DNA from: Actinomycetota bacterium
GTDB taxonomy: Bacteria; Actinomycetota; Humimicrobiia; Hakubellales; JAMDDV01
Length of the DNA stretch: 64,000 nucleotides
Direction: 5' to 3'
Assembly (NCBI GenBank): GCA_023488455.1
Contig: JAMDDV010000027.1
Span: 1 to 64,000 of the forward strand
Both the position numbers and the translations under genes were made by a program. Of this stretch, positions 14,553 to 27,569 are shown one piece after another (the first letter of the stretch is position 1; each line of letters begins with the position of its first letter). Below the pieces are notes generated by a model. It was not told where the DNA came from and did not search any database. It was given only the letters and a program-made list of their open reading frames with translations.

Positions 14553-16232
14553 CTATGAGAACAGGGTAACATACTGGTTTGACATGACGTGGAGAAGGCC
14601 CCTCTTATCTATCTTCAATTCCGGGATCGGCAGACTCAAAAATGACATGGTCATAAAGGGAGATTTAAGAACGCACTTGAGCTCACGCGTCGAGCGCTGC
14701 AACTTAACAACCTGTTTATAGAGGTCTTTCGAGCTTTTATCGGACATAAGTCCTGCCACAGGTAGTATGACCTCGCCAAGAATCTTCCCGCCCAAAACGG
14801 ATACCAATCCACCACTGCGCTTCAAAATCTCATTTGCGGCAAACGCCATATCGTCATCATTTGTGCCTACTACAATTATATTATGCTCATCATGGGCAAT
14901 GCTGGTTGCAAGCGCGCCGCCTTTTAAACCAAAACCATGAACAAATCCAACCGGTATCCTGTCCAGTTTCTCGTTATAGCGATCGATAACAGCAATCTTC
15001 AAAAAGTCAGAACTCAGATCAGCTTTAAGCTGGCCGTCAGTTACCTTCATCCTCGCATTAATCTGAGTTGTATATATCTGTCCATTGATCACTCCAATTA
15101 CCCGCACGTCTACAAACCGTGACCTTGTAGCTGGTTCGATCCTGAAATCACCTGTCCCTATCTCCTGGTCCAAAATAAAGCTTTTATTACAGAAATCTGG
15201 AGCTCGATTTCTTTCAAACTCAACATTCAAGCTTCCGTCACTATAAACCTCCCGTCCCCCAACCATGACAAGCGAAATCTCAAAATCAAATATGTCGTGC
15301 AGCAGAACTAAATCCGCATATTTTCCTGGTGCAACGCTGCCGTACCCTCCATCAAGTCTAAAATGCGAAGCAGCATTAACGGTTGCCATCTGGATCGCCT
15401 TAATTGGATCAACTCCCTTTCTGACTGCCTTCCGCAGACAATTATCGACATCTCCGTAAAAAAGAAGATCATCTATCTCGAGGTCATCCGTGCAGAAAAG
15501 CAGCTTCCTGGGATCCCTGACCCTGACCCAGAAATGGTCAAATATCGTATCCAAATTTTTGGCTGCTGATCCCTCCCTCACGATCAAGGTTACACCACGC
15601 CGCATCTTCTCAAATGCCTCATCCGCAGAAACTGTCTCATGGCAGGAGGAGACACCGTGAAAAGTAGCAAAATCAAGATGTTTTTGAGCATAATCAGGCC
15701 CAAGATGCCCCTCCAGCAGAAGATCATTTGCTTTCGCAAAATCGCACGCCTGGATGAACTCATCTCTGCTTGAAAAAAAGAAAGGTGAAACCTCACCAAG
15801 ACCGATCAGCTGATCACGGTATCCACCCAAACCCTCATCATCAGCAAGCTTTTTTACGATTTTATATGGAGCAGTGAAATAGATTTTAACCGGACATCTT
15901 CTGGCTTCATCTATGAAATATTTAAGCCCGTTTACGCCGAGCACGCTTGTTATCTCATGCGGGTCGGCAACTATTGCGGTCGTTCCCTTTGTTAGAAGCA
16001 CTTCAGCAAGATTATTTGGCGTCAACATCGAGCTCTCGATATGAACATGTGAGTCGATTAACCCAGGTATAAGATAGCGACCATTTGCATTGATTATCTT
16101 CTCGAAATCAGGCGACTCGCCAATCTGATTACGGACCGATACCACGCGGTCGTCCTCAATCAACACATCCGCGCGGTAGATCGAGCTTATATTGACGTCA
16201 ACAAATCTTGCATCCCTGATTAAGGTTCGCAT
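14553..16232 (-). CDS. ade: Adenine deaminase
   Basis: A 559-residue amidohydrolase converting adenine to hypoxanthine and ammonia. Metal ligands show in LIDSHVHIESSMLTP, IVADPHEI, EGHLGPDY and LFCTDDLE; ASIAHDEHNIIVVG is in the C-terminal domain typical of the bacterial Ade family. Length is about normal. It overlaps the pyruvate kinase stop by one base and is the last gene of the long glmU-ade operon. Confidence 0.94.
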   Translation of the reverse strand: MRTLIRDARFVDVNISSIYRADVLIEDDRVVSVRNQIGESPDFEKIINANGRYLIPGLIDSHVHIESSMLTPNNLAEVLLTKGTTAIVADPHEITSVLGVNGLKYFIDEARRCPVKIYFTAPYKIVKKLADDEGLGGYRDQLIGLGEVSPFFFSSRDEFIQACDFAKANDLLLEGHLGPDYAQKHLDFATFHGVSSCHETVSADEAFEKMRRGVTLIVREGSAAKNLDTIFDHFWVRVRDPRKLLFCTDDLEIDDLLFYGDVDNCLRKAVRKGVDPIKAIQMATVNAASHFRLDGGYGSVAPGKYADLVLLHDIFDFEISLVMVGGREVYSDGSLNVEFERNRAPDFCNKSFILDQEIGTGDFRIEPATRSRFVDVRVIGVINGQIYTTQINARMKVTDGQLKADLSSDFLKIAVIDRYNEKLDRIPVGFVHGFGLKGGALATSIAHDEHNIIVVGTNDDDMAFAANEILKRSGGLVSVLGGKILGEVILPVAGLMSDKSSKDLYKQVVKLQRSTRELKCVLKSPFMTMSFLSLPIPELKIDKRGLLHVMSNQYVTLFS

Positions 16233-17647
16233 CAGACCTGGTGTACTTTTATAAGATTGGTGGAACCGGGGATGTTCACCATGACCCCTGCTGTGATCAC
16301 CACCACATCACCTTCGCTTATCTCTCCTTTATCGAGTGCAGCGTTAAGCGATACATCTAACATCTCATCAATGTTACCTACATGTTCAGTCTTAATAGGG
16401 ATAACACCCCAGGAAAGCATCAGCTGGTTCACGACGTACTGGTTCTGGCTGCACGCAATAACTGACTGCGCAGGCCGATATCTGGATATCTTCCTTGCGG
16501 TCAGACCGCTCTGTGTTGCTGTGATAATGGCGCGTGCATTCAAATCCCGTGCAATTTTGCATGCAGCAAAGCTAACTGCCTCCGGTATTGTCTCATGCGC
16601 CCACTGGCTGCGGTCATCAAGCATCCTGGTAAAATTAAGAAATGACTCTGCCTTCTGGCAGATGCGCGCCATCATTTCAACGCTTTCAACAGGATATTTT
16701 CCCACTGATGTCTCGCCGGAGAGCATTACCGCATCTGCGCTGTCAAATACTGCATTTGCCACATCGCTGACCTCGGCCCTGGTTGGACGAGGACCTAAGA
16801 TCATGGAGTTCAACATCTGTGTAGCCACTATCGCCGGTTTTCCAGCCTTAAGACACTTTTCGATTATACTCTTTTGCAGGAGTGGGACCTCCTCAGTTGG
16901 TAGCTCAACTCCAAGATCGCCACGCGCAACCATTACTGCATCAGTAACCTCAATAATATCATCTATCGCAGAAACGGCTTCGTGCTTTTCTATCTTGGCA
17001 ACAACCCTTATGTTAGACCCCCTATCTGCTATCATCTTTTTCACGATGTTAATCTCATCCGGTGATCGAACAAAGGAGATCGCTAACCAGTCCACGCCCT
17101 GTCCAATGGAAAATTTTACATCCTCAACATCCTTGGGCATAATGGTCGGCATGGTAACAGCGGTATCGGGCACGTTTATCCCCTTGCGTGATCTCAAAGT
17201 TCCGCCCACTGTAATCTCACATACCACCTCTTCCTTTTTGACCTCGATAACCATGAGTTCCATTATCCCATCATCGAGATAGATGCGATGCCCCACCTTC
17301 AGATCCTCAATCAGCTCAGGATTACCCAGTGGAACCGCTTTAAAAGCTGCAGTCTGATCTGCATTCAGAATAAGAGATATGCGCTCGCCTTTTTTAAGCC
17401 TGATACCATTATGCGGTAAATCTCCTATGCGAAGCTTTGGACCCTGCAGATCAACCATTATCCCGACATCCCTGCGTAATCTGTCGGCAGCCTCCCTTAC
17501 CTTCTTTATATCGTGCTGCATGTCCTCATGTCTTTCATGAGAAGCATTAAATCGGATTACATTCACACCCGCGGAGATCAACCTACCAAGAACTCCACTC
17601 TTACCACATGCAGGCCCGTATGTTGCTATTATCTTGGTCTTATTCAT
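16232..17647 (-). CDS. pyk: Pyruvate kinase
   Basis: A 471-residue glycolytic enzyme making ATP and pyruvate from phosphoenolpyruvate. IIATYGPACG opens the barrel; VRFNASHERHED, VDLQGPKLRIGDL, MVARGDLGVELP (active-site loop) and AIVATQMLNSM follow, and the C-terminal domain has SGLTARKISRYRP. It lies nine bases after enolase, which makes its substrate. Confidence 0.96.
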   Translation of the reverse strand: MNKTKIIATYGPACGKSGVLGRLISAGVNVIRFNASHERHEDMQHDIKKVREAADRLRRDVGIMVDLQGPKLRIGDLPHNGIRLKKGERISLILNADQTAAFKAVPLGNPELIEDLKVGHRIYLDDGIMELMVIEVKKEEVVCEITVGGTLRSRKGINVPDTAVTMPTIMPKDVEDVKFSIGQGVDWLAISFVRSPDEINIVKKMIADRGSNIRVVAKIEKHEAVSAIDDIIEVTDAVMVARGDLGVELPTEEVPLLQKSIIEKCLKAGKPAIVATQMLNSMILGPRPTRAEVSDVANAVFDSADAVMLSGETSVGKYPVESVEMMARICQKAESFLNFTRMLDDRSQWAHETIPEAVSFAACKIARDLNARAIITATQSGLTARKISRYRPAQSVIACSQNQYVVNQLMLSWGVIPIKTEHVGNIDEMLDVSLNAALDKGEISEGDVVVITAGVMVNIPGSTNLIKVHQV

Positions 17648-17655
17648 AGTTGGAA

Positions 17656-19744
<2,089 letters not shown>

Positions 19745-19748
<4 letters not shown>

Positions 19749-22700
19749 CTCACAACCACACCTTTCGTCACCACAAAATCAAGAACAACCCTAACTGTCT
19801 TATGTAGCTCGCCCAGCAGTTCGAGTCCATCCGCTTTTCTTATAGTCAGAATGAGTTCGCCTAGCGACTTCCTGTATCTGAAGTCAGAAAATAAAGCTTT
19901 GGGCCTTTTGAAGTCTATCATATTTTCTGCTATTTTGGATAACCTTAATACCTGGCCCGACTGTTTTAGCTCAGTGAGGCCAAACTCATAACAAGCTGCC
20001 CTTATTCGGGTGATTTCAATAAGTGCCCTGGTCTCCTGGGGCATCGGGCCATACCTGTCCTCCAGTATTTTCACCGCGGTGTCAGCATCACTTTCGCTGG
20101 TAACCCGATCAATTATTCGATATGCCTCGATCCTCAGGACATCATCGATTATGTAGTCCGAAGATATGTATGCATCAACATCAACATCGATCAATAGTTC
20201 CTGAGGCCTTGGTTTGACTTCTCCCTTGATCTCATCTATTGCCTCTTTTATGAGCTGAGCATATAGTTCAAAACCAACAGAGGCCATATATCCGTGTTGC
20301 TCAGGGCCCAATATATTTCCCGCTCCCCGAATTTCAAGGTCCCGCATTGCTATTCTGAAACCAGAACCAAGGTCAGAAAATTCAGAAATGGTCCTCAGCC
20401 GTTCAAATGCCTGGTTGGAAAGCATATCTTCATCCTGATAAAAGAAATACGCATGAGCTCTCTCGCCAGCTCTACCGACCCTTCCCCTCAATTGATATAG
20501 CTGCGAAAGGCCGAGTATCTGGGCGCGCTCAACTACTATCGTATTCGCAGAAGGTATATCAAGACCCGACTCCACAATTGTCGTGGAGACGAGCACGTCG
20601 ATCTTCCTGTTGACAAAACCAATCATTATCTTCTCAAGTTCCCCTTCTCCAAGTCGACCGTGTGCAACAGCTATTCTGGCATTCGGAACCAGCCGGCGTA
20701 GTCGCTGAGCTATGAATTCAATACCAGAGATACGATTGTAAACGTAAAAGACCTGGCCGTCCCTGGCCAGTTCCCTTTCAATAGCAGCCTTTATAAGAGA
20801 TATATCCATCTTGCCCACATAAGTCAGGACTGAGAGTCTGTCCTCAGGAGGAGTATTTATGATGCTCATATCGCGAATTCCGGACATTGCCATATATAGT
20901 GTGCGGGGGATTGGAGTAGCCGTAAGCGTCAGCACATCAACCTCCTGGCGGAATTTCTTTAACATCTCCTTATGTCCGACCCCAAAGCGCTGCTCCTCGT
21001 CTATTATCAGTAACCCCAGATTCTTAGGCCTCACATCATCCTGTAATAATCTGTGTGTTCCTATTACCAGATCGACAGCACCGTTCTCCAAGTCCTTTAG
21101 CACCCTTTTTTGTTCCGAATCGCTCTTCAGCCTGCTCATCACAGCAATATTGATCGGAAAAGGAGCAAAACGGTCACTAAACGTATTGAGATGCTGCTCG
21201 GCAAGTATGGTCGTTGGCACGAGCATCAGGACCTGTTTCCCTCCATCGATCGCCTTAAACGCAGCCCTTATTGCGACTTCAGTCTTGCCATAACCAACAT
21301 CGCCGCATACAAGTCTGTCCATCGGTCGAGGTCTCTCCATATCAGATTTGACATCTGAAATCGCGCGCATCTGATCCGGAGTTTCTTCATAAGGGAACGA
21401 CTGCTCGAGTTCTCTCTGCCATATTGAATCCGCTCCAAAGGCATAACCATCTACCCTCTCACGGATCGCATAGAGCTCCAGCAGGTCAAAGGCAAGCTTT
21501 TTGACCGAGTTCTTCACCCTGGACTTTATCTGATCCCATCGTGCTGATCCAAGTCTGTGAATCGTGGGTTCGCGATCTCCAATGTATGCCTGCAGCATGC
21601 TAAGTTGATTTGTTGGCACGAAAAGCTTGTCATCCTCAGCATACCTTATCAAAAAGAAATCCCTGAGTACCCCATCAACCTCCTGCCGAACAACTGAATC
21701 AAAAATCCCTATTCCGTGGTTAATGTGCACCACGTAATCGCCTGGCCAAATGTCTGAAAGCGCCGATATTGGAACAGCATCGCGGGTCTGTCTAATCTTT
21801 TTGGTCTTAACCTTGAACCCAAAAAGCTCGTATTCCGTATACAGCGAAATATCTAACTCTGGCAGGACAAACCCTCGCCTCAGCAGCGAAACGAGCACCG
21901 AAACATTGCTTTCAGCAAGATCGAGTTCAACGATGAGCTCAGTCAATCTCTGCGTCTTGCCCCTTGTATCCGCAGTAAAAAACACTGAAAATCCTGATTT
22001 AACCTCATCAAGAACATGATTCCTCATTTTTTCCATCTCATGGCTGAATATCTCCTGCGGGAAACATACAAATGGAACAAAAAAGCGCCTCGATTCCCTC
22101 TGGACAAATGTTGTCAGGTTCAGATCTATTGAGCCAGGCGCTGAAAAAATTTCATCGAATTTGCAGATTAGATTTAACGCTTCTGCCTCTTCCTGAACAC
22201 TCTGCCTCTCCAGCAGCTCAAGAAAAGTGCCGTGAAACTCCTCAAATTTCCTCATGACCTCGACCTTGTTATTGGTGACTATAACCAAGTCGCTCCCAAA
22301 ACAGTGCGAAATGGGGACTAGTTCCCTTCTGCTGCCAGCTTCTGTTAGACGGAAAATACTTACATCATCCACATTTCTTATCGAGACCTGGTTTGAGATA
22401 CTGAACATTCTCACTGATGAAACTTCTGCTCCGTCAAACTCAAGCCTATAGGGTAGGTCCCCCGTGCCATCAAAGACATCCACTATCCCACCCCTTACCG
22501 CAAACTCTCCTCTCTCCTGTACTTTTGAAACCCGCGTAAAACCAAATTCAACCAGTCTATTAATTAGTTCTTCCATCTCCATCTCGATACCACTGGAAAT
22601 TTCCATCGGAGTGTACAATTTATTCTCATCCCCTGGAACCTTCTCCAGCAGTGCGCGAGCAGAAGAAATAAAGAGACGCGGCTGTGAAGTTTGAAGGGAG

Positions 22701-23026
22701 ACCTCAAAAAGTACCTTGTTCCTCTGTGCACTGGATTCTTTGTTTTCGATAAATTTATCGAGCGGGTAAAATTCCCTGGGCGGAATAAGGAAGCACTGTT
22801 TCAGATCGGTATAACCAGTACTTTCATCAAAAACATCTTCCGCTTCTTCTACAGAGGGTGATATGAAAAGAATGTCACGCTTCGCACATCGCAAGAAACA
22901 ATTCAAAAAAGTTGAGACGGAAAAAGATGGGCACAGCACATCCCCAGTCGAGGCTGCACCCCAGCATTCCAAAAACCTTTGCCACTGCTCCGATTCTATG
23001 ATCCGCTCTAAAATTCCCTGCATCAA
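19745..23026 (-). CDS. mfd: Transcription-repair coupling factor Mfd
   Basis: A 1093-residue helicase/translocase that removes stalled RNA polymerase and recruits UvrA. Domains in order: UvrB-homology region with GIVDVFDGTGDLPYRLEF, the polymerase-interaction domain from about residue 430 (GDYVVHINHGIG), helicase motifs (Walker A VCGDVGYGKTEVAIR, DEEQRFG, TATPIPRTL, QLRGRVGRAGERAHAY) and the C-terminal TRCF domain. It overlaps pth and mazG by four bases each. Confidence 0.97.
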
Positions 23027-23592
23027 TCATCTTTCAAGCGATTAAACCTGTTCATAGCGCTCTGAATGCCTTCCTTCACCCATAATTCAACCGCTAGAAC
23101 TGCTGAATTTATTACCTCATTTAGCTCATTCGATTCATCATTGCTGAAGTTTTCAAGCACAAATTCAACTGGATCCTTTTTACCAGGAGGTCTGCCTATT
23201 CCTACTCGCAGTCGCACAAAATCGTCCCTACCCAGATGATCAATTATCGACTGCACTCCATGATGTCCACCGCTTGAACCACCAACCCTAAACCTCAAGG
23301 AAAATCTAGGTATATCAAGATCATCATGAACAACGAGGATATCATCAATCGGTGAATAATACTTCTTGAAAAACTTTAAAGTCGCGGCCCCGCTGTTATT
23401 CATGAACGTTTGCGGCTTAATGACGATACACTCCTGGCCAAGGTCCATCCTGGCAAAATCCGATTTAAACTTCGAACCAGTCTGCAGGAGCACTTTAGAT
23501 GAGGCAAGAGCATCAGCGATCATAAATCCGATATTATGACGGCTCTTTCTATATTCTATTCCTGGATTGCCCAGACAAAATATTAACTTCAC
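23023..23592 (-). CDS. pth: Peptidyl-tRNA hydrolase
   Basis: A 189-residue enzyme recycling tRNA from stalled peptidyl-tRNA. CLGNPGIEYRKSRHNIGF holds the catalytic histidine (about residue 20), KPQTFMNNSG the conserved asparagine, and VVHDDLDIP the aspartate. It directly follows the ribosomal protein L25 gene, as in many bacteria. Confidence 0.97.
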   Translation of the reverse strand: MKLIFCLGNPGIEYRKSRHNIGFMIADALASSKVLLQTGSKFKSDFARMDLGQECIVIKPQTFMNNSGAATLKFFKKYYSPIDDILVVHDDLDIPRFSLRFRVGGSSGGHHGVQSIIDHLGRDDFVRLRVGIGRPPGKKDPVEFVLENFSNDESNELNEVINSAVLAVELWVKEGIQSAMNRFNRLKDD

Positions 23593-23622
23593 ATAAATCA
23601 GGAGTGAATTTATATCAAGGGA

Positions 23623-24288
23623 TCAGTCCCCTTTGGACTCTGTTTCCTTTTCCTTCTCCTTCTCAGGCTTTATTAGCTCAGGTTCTTTCTCTTCCTCACT
23701 TACGGCTATCTCTTCAACTTTCAATTCAGTAGGCGGCGTGACAGAAGCAACTACTTCATCTCCAAGTGTTAGAATGGTGACCCCATCTATGTGAGGAATA
23801 TTCTCCACCCTGACGAAATCTCCGATCGCAAGATTGCTTACATCCACCTGAATTTCTTCGGGTATATTAGTGGGTAGACAGGAAACCTCGACATGCCTTA
23901 AACGATGTTCAAGGACTCCTCCATCCTTAACCCCAGCCGGACTACCGACGAACTCGATCCTTACATGCGTGGTGATCTCTTCATCCATTGAAATTTTATG
24001 GAAATCAACATGAACTACGTTCTGCGTTAAAGGATCCCGCTGCACTTCGCGGATCATCGCCGTCACTTTTTTCTGCTTGCCCTCAGGCAATATCAGGGTA
24101 ACTATGCTATTTTCATTTCCAGATGCTTTAATCAGATTTTTGAACTCCTTCAAGTCCAGGGATATTGCCTGGTTTTCGAAGTCACGCCCATATAAAATGG
24201 CAGGAACCCTGCCTGATCTGCGCAATACCCTGGAATGACCATTGCCAAAACTTTCTCTTTTCTCTACCTTAAGTTCATTTAATTTCAT
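23623..24288 (-). CDS. rplY: 50S ribosomal protein L25, long Ctc form
   Basis: A 221-residue protein. Residues 1-95 are the 5S rRNA-binding L25 domain (RRSGRVPAILYGRDFENQAISLDLKEF), followed by the TL5/CTC beta domain (LEHRLRHVEVSCLPTNIPEEI, VSNLAIGDFVRVENI). A charged tail of about 30 residues rich in Glu and Lys follows. It sits between prs and pth in the operon. Confidence 0.95.
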   Translation of the reverse strand: MKLNELKVEKRESFGNGHSRVLRRSGRVPAILYGRDFENQAISLDLKEFKNLIKASGNENSIVTLILPEGKQKKVTAMIREVQRDPLTQNVVHVDFHKISMDEEITTHVRIEFVGSPAGVKDGGVLEHRLRHVEVSCLPTNIPEEIQVDVSNLAIGDFVRVENIPHIDGVTILTLGDEVVASVTPPTELKVEEIAVSEEEKEPELIKPEKEKEKETESKGD

Positions 24289-24341
24289 TCCTACTCCATA
24301 ACTATTTTTTTCGGGAAAACAAGGAAAATATTATAAATAAA

Positions 24342-25316
24342 TTATATCTGATTGTCACCCTCAAATATCTGGCTAACAGATTCATCCATGTAAACATTGT
24401 AGATCGTCTCTGCAAGAATCTTGGATATGGAAAGAACAGTAAGATTGCTCATTCGTTTTTCCGGCGGAATGGGCAAGGTATCAGTTACAACAATCTCTTT
24501 TATCGACGCACTTTTAAGCTTTTCAACCACATTACCACTAAAAATCGGATGTGTCGCTGCCACATAGACTTCTTTCGCTCCCTGACTTATCAGGAACTTT
24601 ACTCCTTCGCTGATACTACCACCTGTATCTACCATGTCATCAATCAAAATTGCTGGTCTGCCTTCAACCTCGCCTATCACGTTTAACACCTGTGCAACAT
24701 TATGATTGGGACGGCGCTTGTTAAGGATGGCGAGCGATGCTTTGATGCGTTCTGCAAACTTGAATGCACGTGGAACACCTCCAATATCCGGAGAAACAGC
24801 AACAACATCTTTTAACTTCTTATCCATAAAGTATGAAGACAGAAGAGGTACAGCAGTTAGATGATCAACTGGGATGTTAAAAAAACCCTGCAGCTGTCCA
24901 GCATGCAAATCCATGGTGAGCACTCTATCTACTCCAGCAGTGGTCAAAATATCCGCAAATAATTTTGCAGTGATGGGCTCCCTTGCCGAAGTCTTTCTGT
25001 CCTGTCTTGCATATCCAAAAAAGGGAATTACAGCTGATATCCTTTTTGCTGATGCGCGCTTAAGCGCATCAATCATGATTAAAAGCTCAAGTATATTATC
25101 GTTAATCGGATCACAGCAGGTCTGTAATATAAAAACATCGCATCCGCGAACACTCTCAAGAAAACGCACGTATATCTCCCCATTCGAAAACCTGGAGATC
25201 TCGCATTTACCCAGTTCAATATTGAGCGCTTTCGCAATATCAGCAGCGAGCTTCGGACTCGAGGTGCCAGAAAATAAAGATAATCTCTTCTTTGTTACTG
25301 CTTCAATGCCGGACAT
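24342..25316 (-). CDS. prs: Ribose-phosphate pyrophosphokinase
   Basis: A 324-residue enzyme making PRPP from ribose 5-phosphate and ATP. FGYARQDRK and the DLHAGQLQGFF metal region are seen, then VAVSPDIGGV and the PRPP loop ILIDDMVDTGGSI. Its product feeds purine, pyrimidine and histidine synthesis; adenine deaminase in the same operon is also purine-linked. It follows glmU by 10 bases, the usual pairing. Confidence 0.96.
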   Translation of the reverse strand: MSGIEAVTKKRLSLFSGTSSPKLAADIAKALNIELGKCEISRFSNGEIYVRFLESVRGCDVFILQTCCDPINDNILELLIMIDALKRASAKRISAVIPFFGYARQDRKTSAREPITAKLFADILTTAGVDRVLTMDLHAGQLQGFFNIPVDHLTAVPLLSSYFMDKKLKDVVAVSPDIGGVPRAFKFAERIKASLAILNKRRPNHNVAQVLNVIGEVEGRPAILIDDMVDTGGSISEGVKFLISQGAKEVYVAATHPIFSGNVVEKLKSASIKEIVVTDTLPIPPEKRMSNLTVLSISKILAETIYNVYMDESVSQIFEGDNQI

Positions 25317-25326
25317 ATTCGAATTT

Positions 25327-26736
25327 TCACCCCTTCTTAAGCCTTTCTTCAGCTTTCTTTTCCCTGATTTTATCCCACTCTAAAATGTTCTTCTGATCTG
25401 ATCTCTCTATGGCAAGCGCTCCATCGGGCACGTCCTCAGATATTACTGAACCTGCTCCGGTGGTCGCATTCTTACCAATCTTGACCGGCGCAACCAGCAT
25501 TGTATCACTCCCGATAAAAGATCCCTCGCCAATAACAGTTTTATGCTTATTAAATCCATCATAATTACACGTAATCGTGCCTGCACCTATGTTAGCGTTT
25601 GCACCGATGTCAGCATCTCCCACGTAGCTCAAATGAGGAACCTTAGCACCTTCCCTGATTACAGATTTCTTAATTTCACAAAAAGACCCGACCTTCCCAC
25701 CCTTCATGACCACGCTGCCAGGCCTGAGATGACTATAGGGACCAATGTTACAGTCATCTCTCACTTCTGCTCCCTTAACCACAGAATAGACTATATTGGT
25801 TCTATTTCCAATTACAGAATCCGAAACAAAGGTGTTTGGCCCTATCGTGCAGCCGCTGCCAACCCTGGTCTGGCCGGTGACATACGTATCAGGGTAAATT
25901 ACCGTGTCCTGTCCTATCTCGACTTCGTCATCAATATACGTCGCTGCCGGATTTATTATGGTCACGCCCGAATCCATAAGTCGCTCACATATCTCACTGC
26001 GCATGAGAGCATTAGCCTGAGTTAACTGTGCCCTCGAGTTTATGCCGATAAAGTTCGTTGAATCAGGGGCAATCATAACCGAAACCTTCATGCCCCTTTC
26101 CTTGCACATGTTCACGCAGTCAGTAATATAATATTCACCTTTGGCATTTTTATTACCGATTTCTTCCAAAACATCCAGCAGATCTGGGGTCCTGAAACAG
26201 TAAATTCCAGTATTTACCTCTCCTATCTGGCGCTGCTCAGGGGTTGCATCAAGTTCTTCGACAATCTCAATAAATTCATTCTTTGAATTACGAATAATCC
26301 TGCCGAAGTCGCTTGGGGGCTTCACCATCGTGGACAAAACCGATGCAGATGAACCCATTGCATAAAAATCCTGCAATAGTAGCTCAAGATCAGCGCTTTT
26401 AATCAATGGCATATCGCCATATAAAAGCAAGAGATCATCAAATTTTTTGAAATGAGGGGTTGAAATTTTAACTGCATGTCCTGTGCCCGAGCGCTCTTCT
26501 TGAACAATGGTCTTCACACCCCACTTGCTTACTTCGTTTGTGACCTCCTCGCCGCCATGCCCCACGACCACAAAAATCTCACTCGGGTTTAACGCCTTTG
26601 CAGCCTTGATGGCGTAACAGATCATGGGCTTGCCGCAAATATCGTGCAGAACCTTAGGCTTGCTGGATTTCATCCTAACGCCCTGACCAGCCGCAAGTAT
26701 GAGAACAGCAATACTGTTTTGGTTAGTTTTTGCCAT
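25327..26736 (-). CDS. glmU: Bifunctional N-acetylglucosamine-1-phosphate uridyltransferase / glucosamine-1-phosphate acetyltransferase
   Basis: A 469-residue enzyme for UDP-GlcNAc, the cell-wall precursor. The uridyltransferase domain begins AVLILAAGQGVRMKSSKPKVLH and has LLLYGDMPLI; from about residue 265 a left-handed beta helix with hexapeptide repeats ends in the acetyltransferase site (NYDGFNKHKTVIGEGSFIGS). I start at ATG 26736, where family homology begins; the open frame continues upstream to 26862, but that stretch is AT-rich and unlike GlmU. First gene of the long operon. Confidence 0.95.
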   Translation of the reverse strand: MAKTNQNSIAVLILAAGQGVRMKSSKPKVLHDICGKPMICYAIKAAKALNPSEIFVVVGHGGEEVTNEVSKWGVKTIVQEERSGTGHAVKISTPHFKKFDDLLLLYGDMPLIKSADLELLLQDFYAMGSSASVLSTMVKPPSDFGRIIRNSKNEFIEIVEELDATPEQRQIGEVNTGIYCFRTPDLLDVLEEIGNKNAKGEYYITDCVNMCKERGMKVSVMIAPDSTNFIGINSRAQLTQANALMRSEICERLMDSGVTIINPAATYIDDEVEIGQDTVIYPDTYVTGQTRVGSGCTIGPNTFVSDSVIGNRTNIVYSVVKGAEVRDDCNIGPYSHLRPGSVVMKGGKVGSFCEIKKSVIREGAKVPHLSYVGDADIGANANIGAGTITCNYDGFNKHKTVIGEGSFIGSDTMLVAPVKIGKNATTGAGSVISEDVPDGALAIERSDQKNILEWDKIREKKAEERLKKG

Positions 26737-26763
26737 ATCCAAACGCAAATTATTTACGATGAG

Positions 26764-26769
26764 ATTATA
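26764..26769 (-). promoter_or_regulatory. Probable -10 box for the glmU-ade operon
   Basis: A perfect TATAAT on the minus strand lies 28 bases ahead of the glmU start. The -35 region at the right distance (CTTATC) is poor, so this is a candidate only. It also places the upstream in-frame extension of glmU outside the transcript. Confidence 0.35.
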
Positions 26770-26869
26770 CAATATATGGCTGTGATGATAAGGCTTTTTG
26801 TCCACTTCAAAAGGAATAAATATTCGTATGTAAAAATATAATGAATTACTGTAAATAAACATATTAAAC

Positions 26870-26898
26870 TTGTATTTTTAAAAATTCTCTTGTAAAAT
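26870..26898 (+). promoter_or_regulatory. Promoter of the AbrB/PIN pair
   Basis: TTGTAT (26870-26875) and TAAAAT (26893-26898) with a 17-base spacer lie just ahead of the antitoxin ATG at 26916. The leader would be about ten bases, with GGTGA as ribosome site. Confidence 0.5.
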
Positions 26899-26915
26899 CC
26901 AAATTGGTGATTAAA

Positions 26916-27146
26916 ATGAAAACAACACTCTCTAAAAGAGGCCAAACCTCAGTTCCTTCTGAAATTATTAAGAAATACAATTTAAAAAAAGGATCAAAGC
27001 TTTATTGGCTTGATACGGGAAAGGGCATAAAGATTATCCCTATCCCAAACAACATTATCGAGATTACACGTGGGATTGCGAAAGGCGAAGATTTATTAAA
27101 ATTATTACTTGAGTCACGAAAGAAAGATAAACTTAGTGAAAACTAA
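26916..27146 (+). CDS. AbrB/MazE-like swapped-hairpin antitoxin
   Basis: A 76-residue protein with the N-terminal AbrB fold: TTLSKRGQTSVPSEIIKKYNLKKGSKLYW, then a helical tail KGEDLLKLLLESRKKDK for the toxin. ATG 26916 is preferred, with GGTGA upstream; TTG 26904 would add four residues. The gene overlaps the toxin gene. Confidence 0.85.
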   Translation: MKTTLSKRGQTSVPSEIIKKYNLKKGSKLYWLDTGKGIKIIPIPNNIIEITRGIAKGEDLLKLLLESRKKDKLSEN

Positions 27147-27549
27147 ATTTATTTTTGATACATCTGCCATTCTAACGTATTTTGAAGATGAAGAAGGCTC
27201 AGAGATGGTCAAAAACTTAATCGAACAGGCTGAAAAGAATGAAATCTTAATTATTATACCTTTTATTGTTCAAATAGAACTTTACTATGTTAATCTTAAA
27301 AAAAGCGGTGAGGATATCGCTAATCAAAGATTTGCATACCTGATTAACTTGCCATTTACATTTAATAATCAAATTAATGAGTCATATTTAATACAAGCAG
27401 GAAGAATTAAAGCTCAATATCCTCTTTCTATTGCTGATGCAATGATTGCAGCTTATGCTCTTCTAGAAGAAGCTGTTCTCGTACATAAAGATTCTGAATT
27501 TTTATCTTTAGAAAATGAAATAAGGCTTCAAACACTACCTCTTAAATAG
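27136..27549 (+). CDS. VapC-type PIN-domain toxin (AbrB-paired)
   Basis: About 137 residues from a GTG start inside the antitoxin's last codons. FIFDTSAILTYF carries the first aspartate, IVQIELYYV the glutamate and LSIADAMIAAYAL the next aspartate; HKDSEF gives the last. A TTG at 27109 would extend it by nine residues; neither start has a strong ribosome site, so translational coupling is likely. Confidence 0.85.
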   Translation: MKTKFIFDTSAILTYFEDEEGSEMVKNLIEQAEKNEILIIIPFIVQIELYYVNLKKSGEDIANQRFAYLINLPFTFNNQINESYLIQAGRIKAQYPLSIADAMIAAYALLEEAVLVHKDSEFLSLENEIRLQTLPLK

Positions 27550-27569
27550 AATAACATCAGATCAATTAT

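Noticed and set aside
16257..17282. Plus-strand 341-residue frame across pyruvate kinase
   Set aside because: It is antisense to a clear pyruvate kinase; its Ser/Ile/Thr-rich composition is typical of a shadow frame.
26737..26862. N-terminal extension of GlmU
   Set aside because: The in-frame stretch is AT-rich, unlike GlmU, and includes a probable -10 box; family homology begins at ATG 26736.
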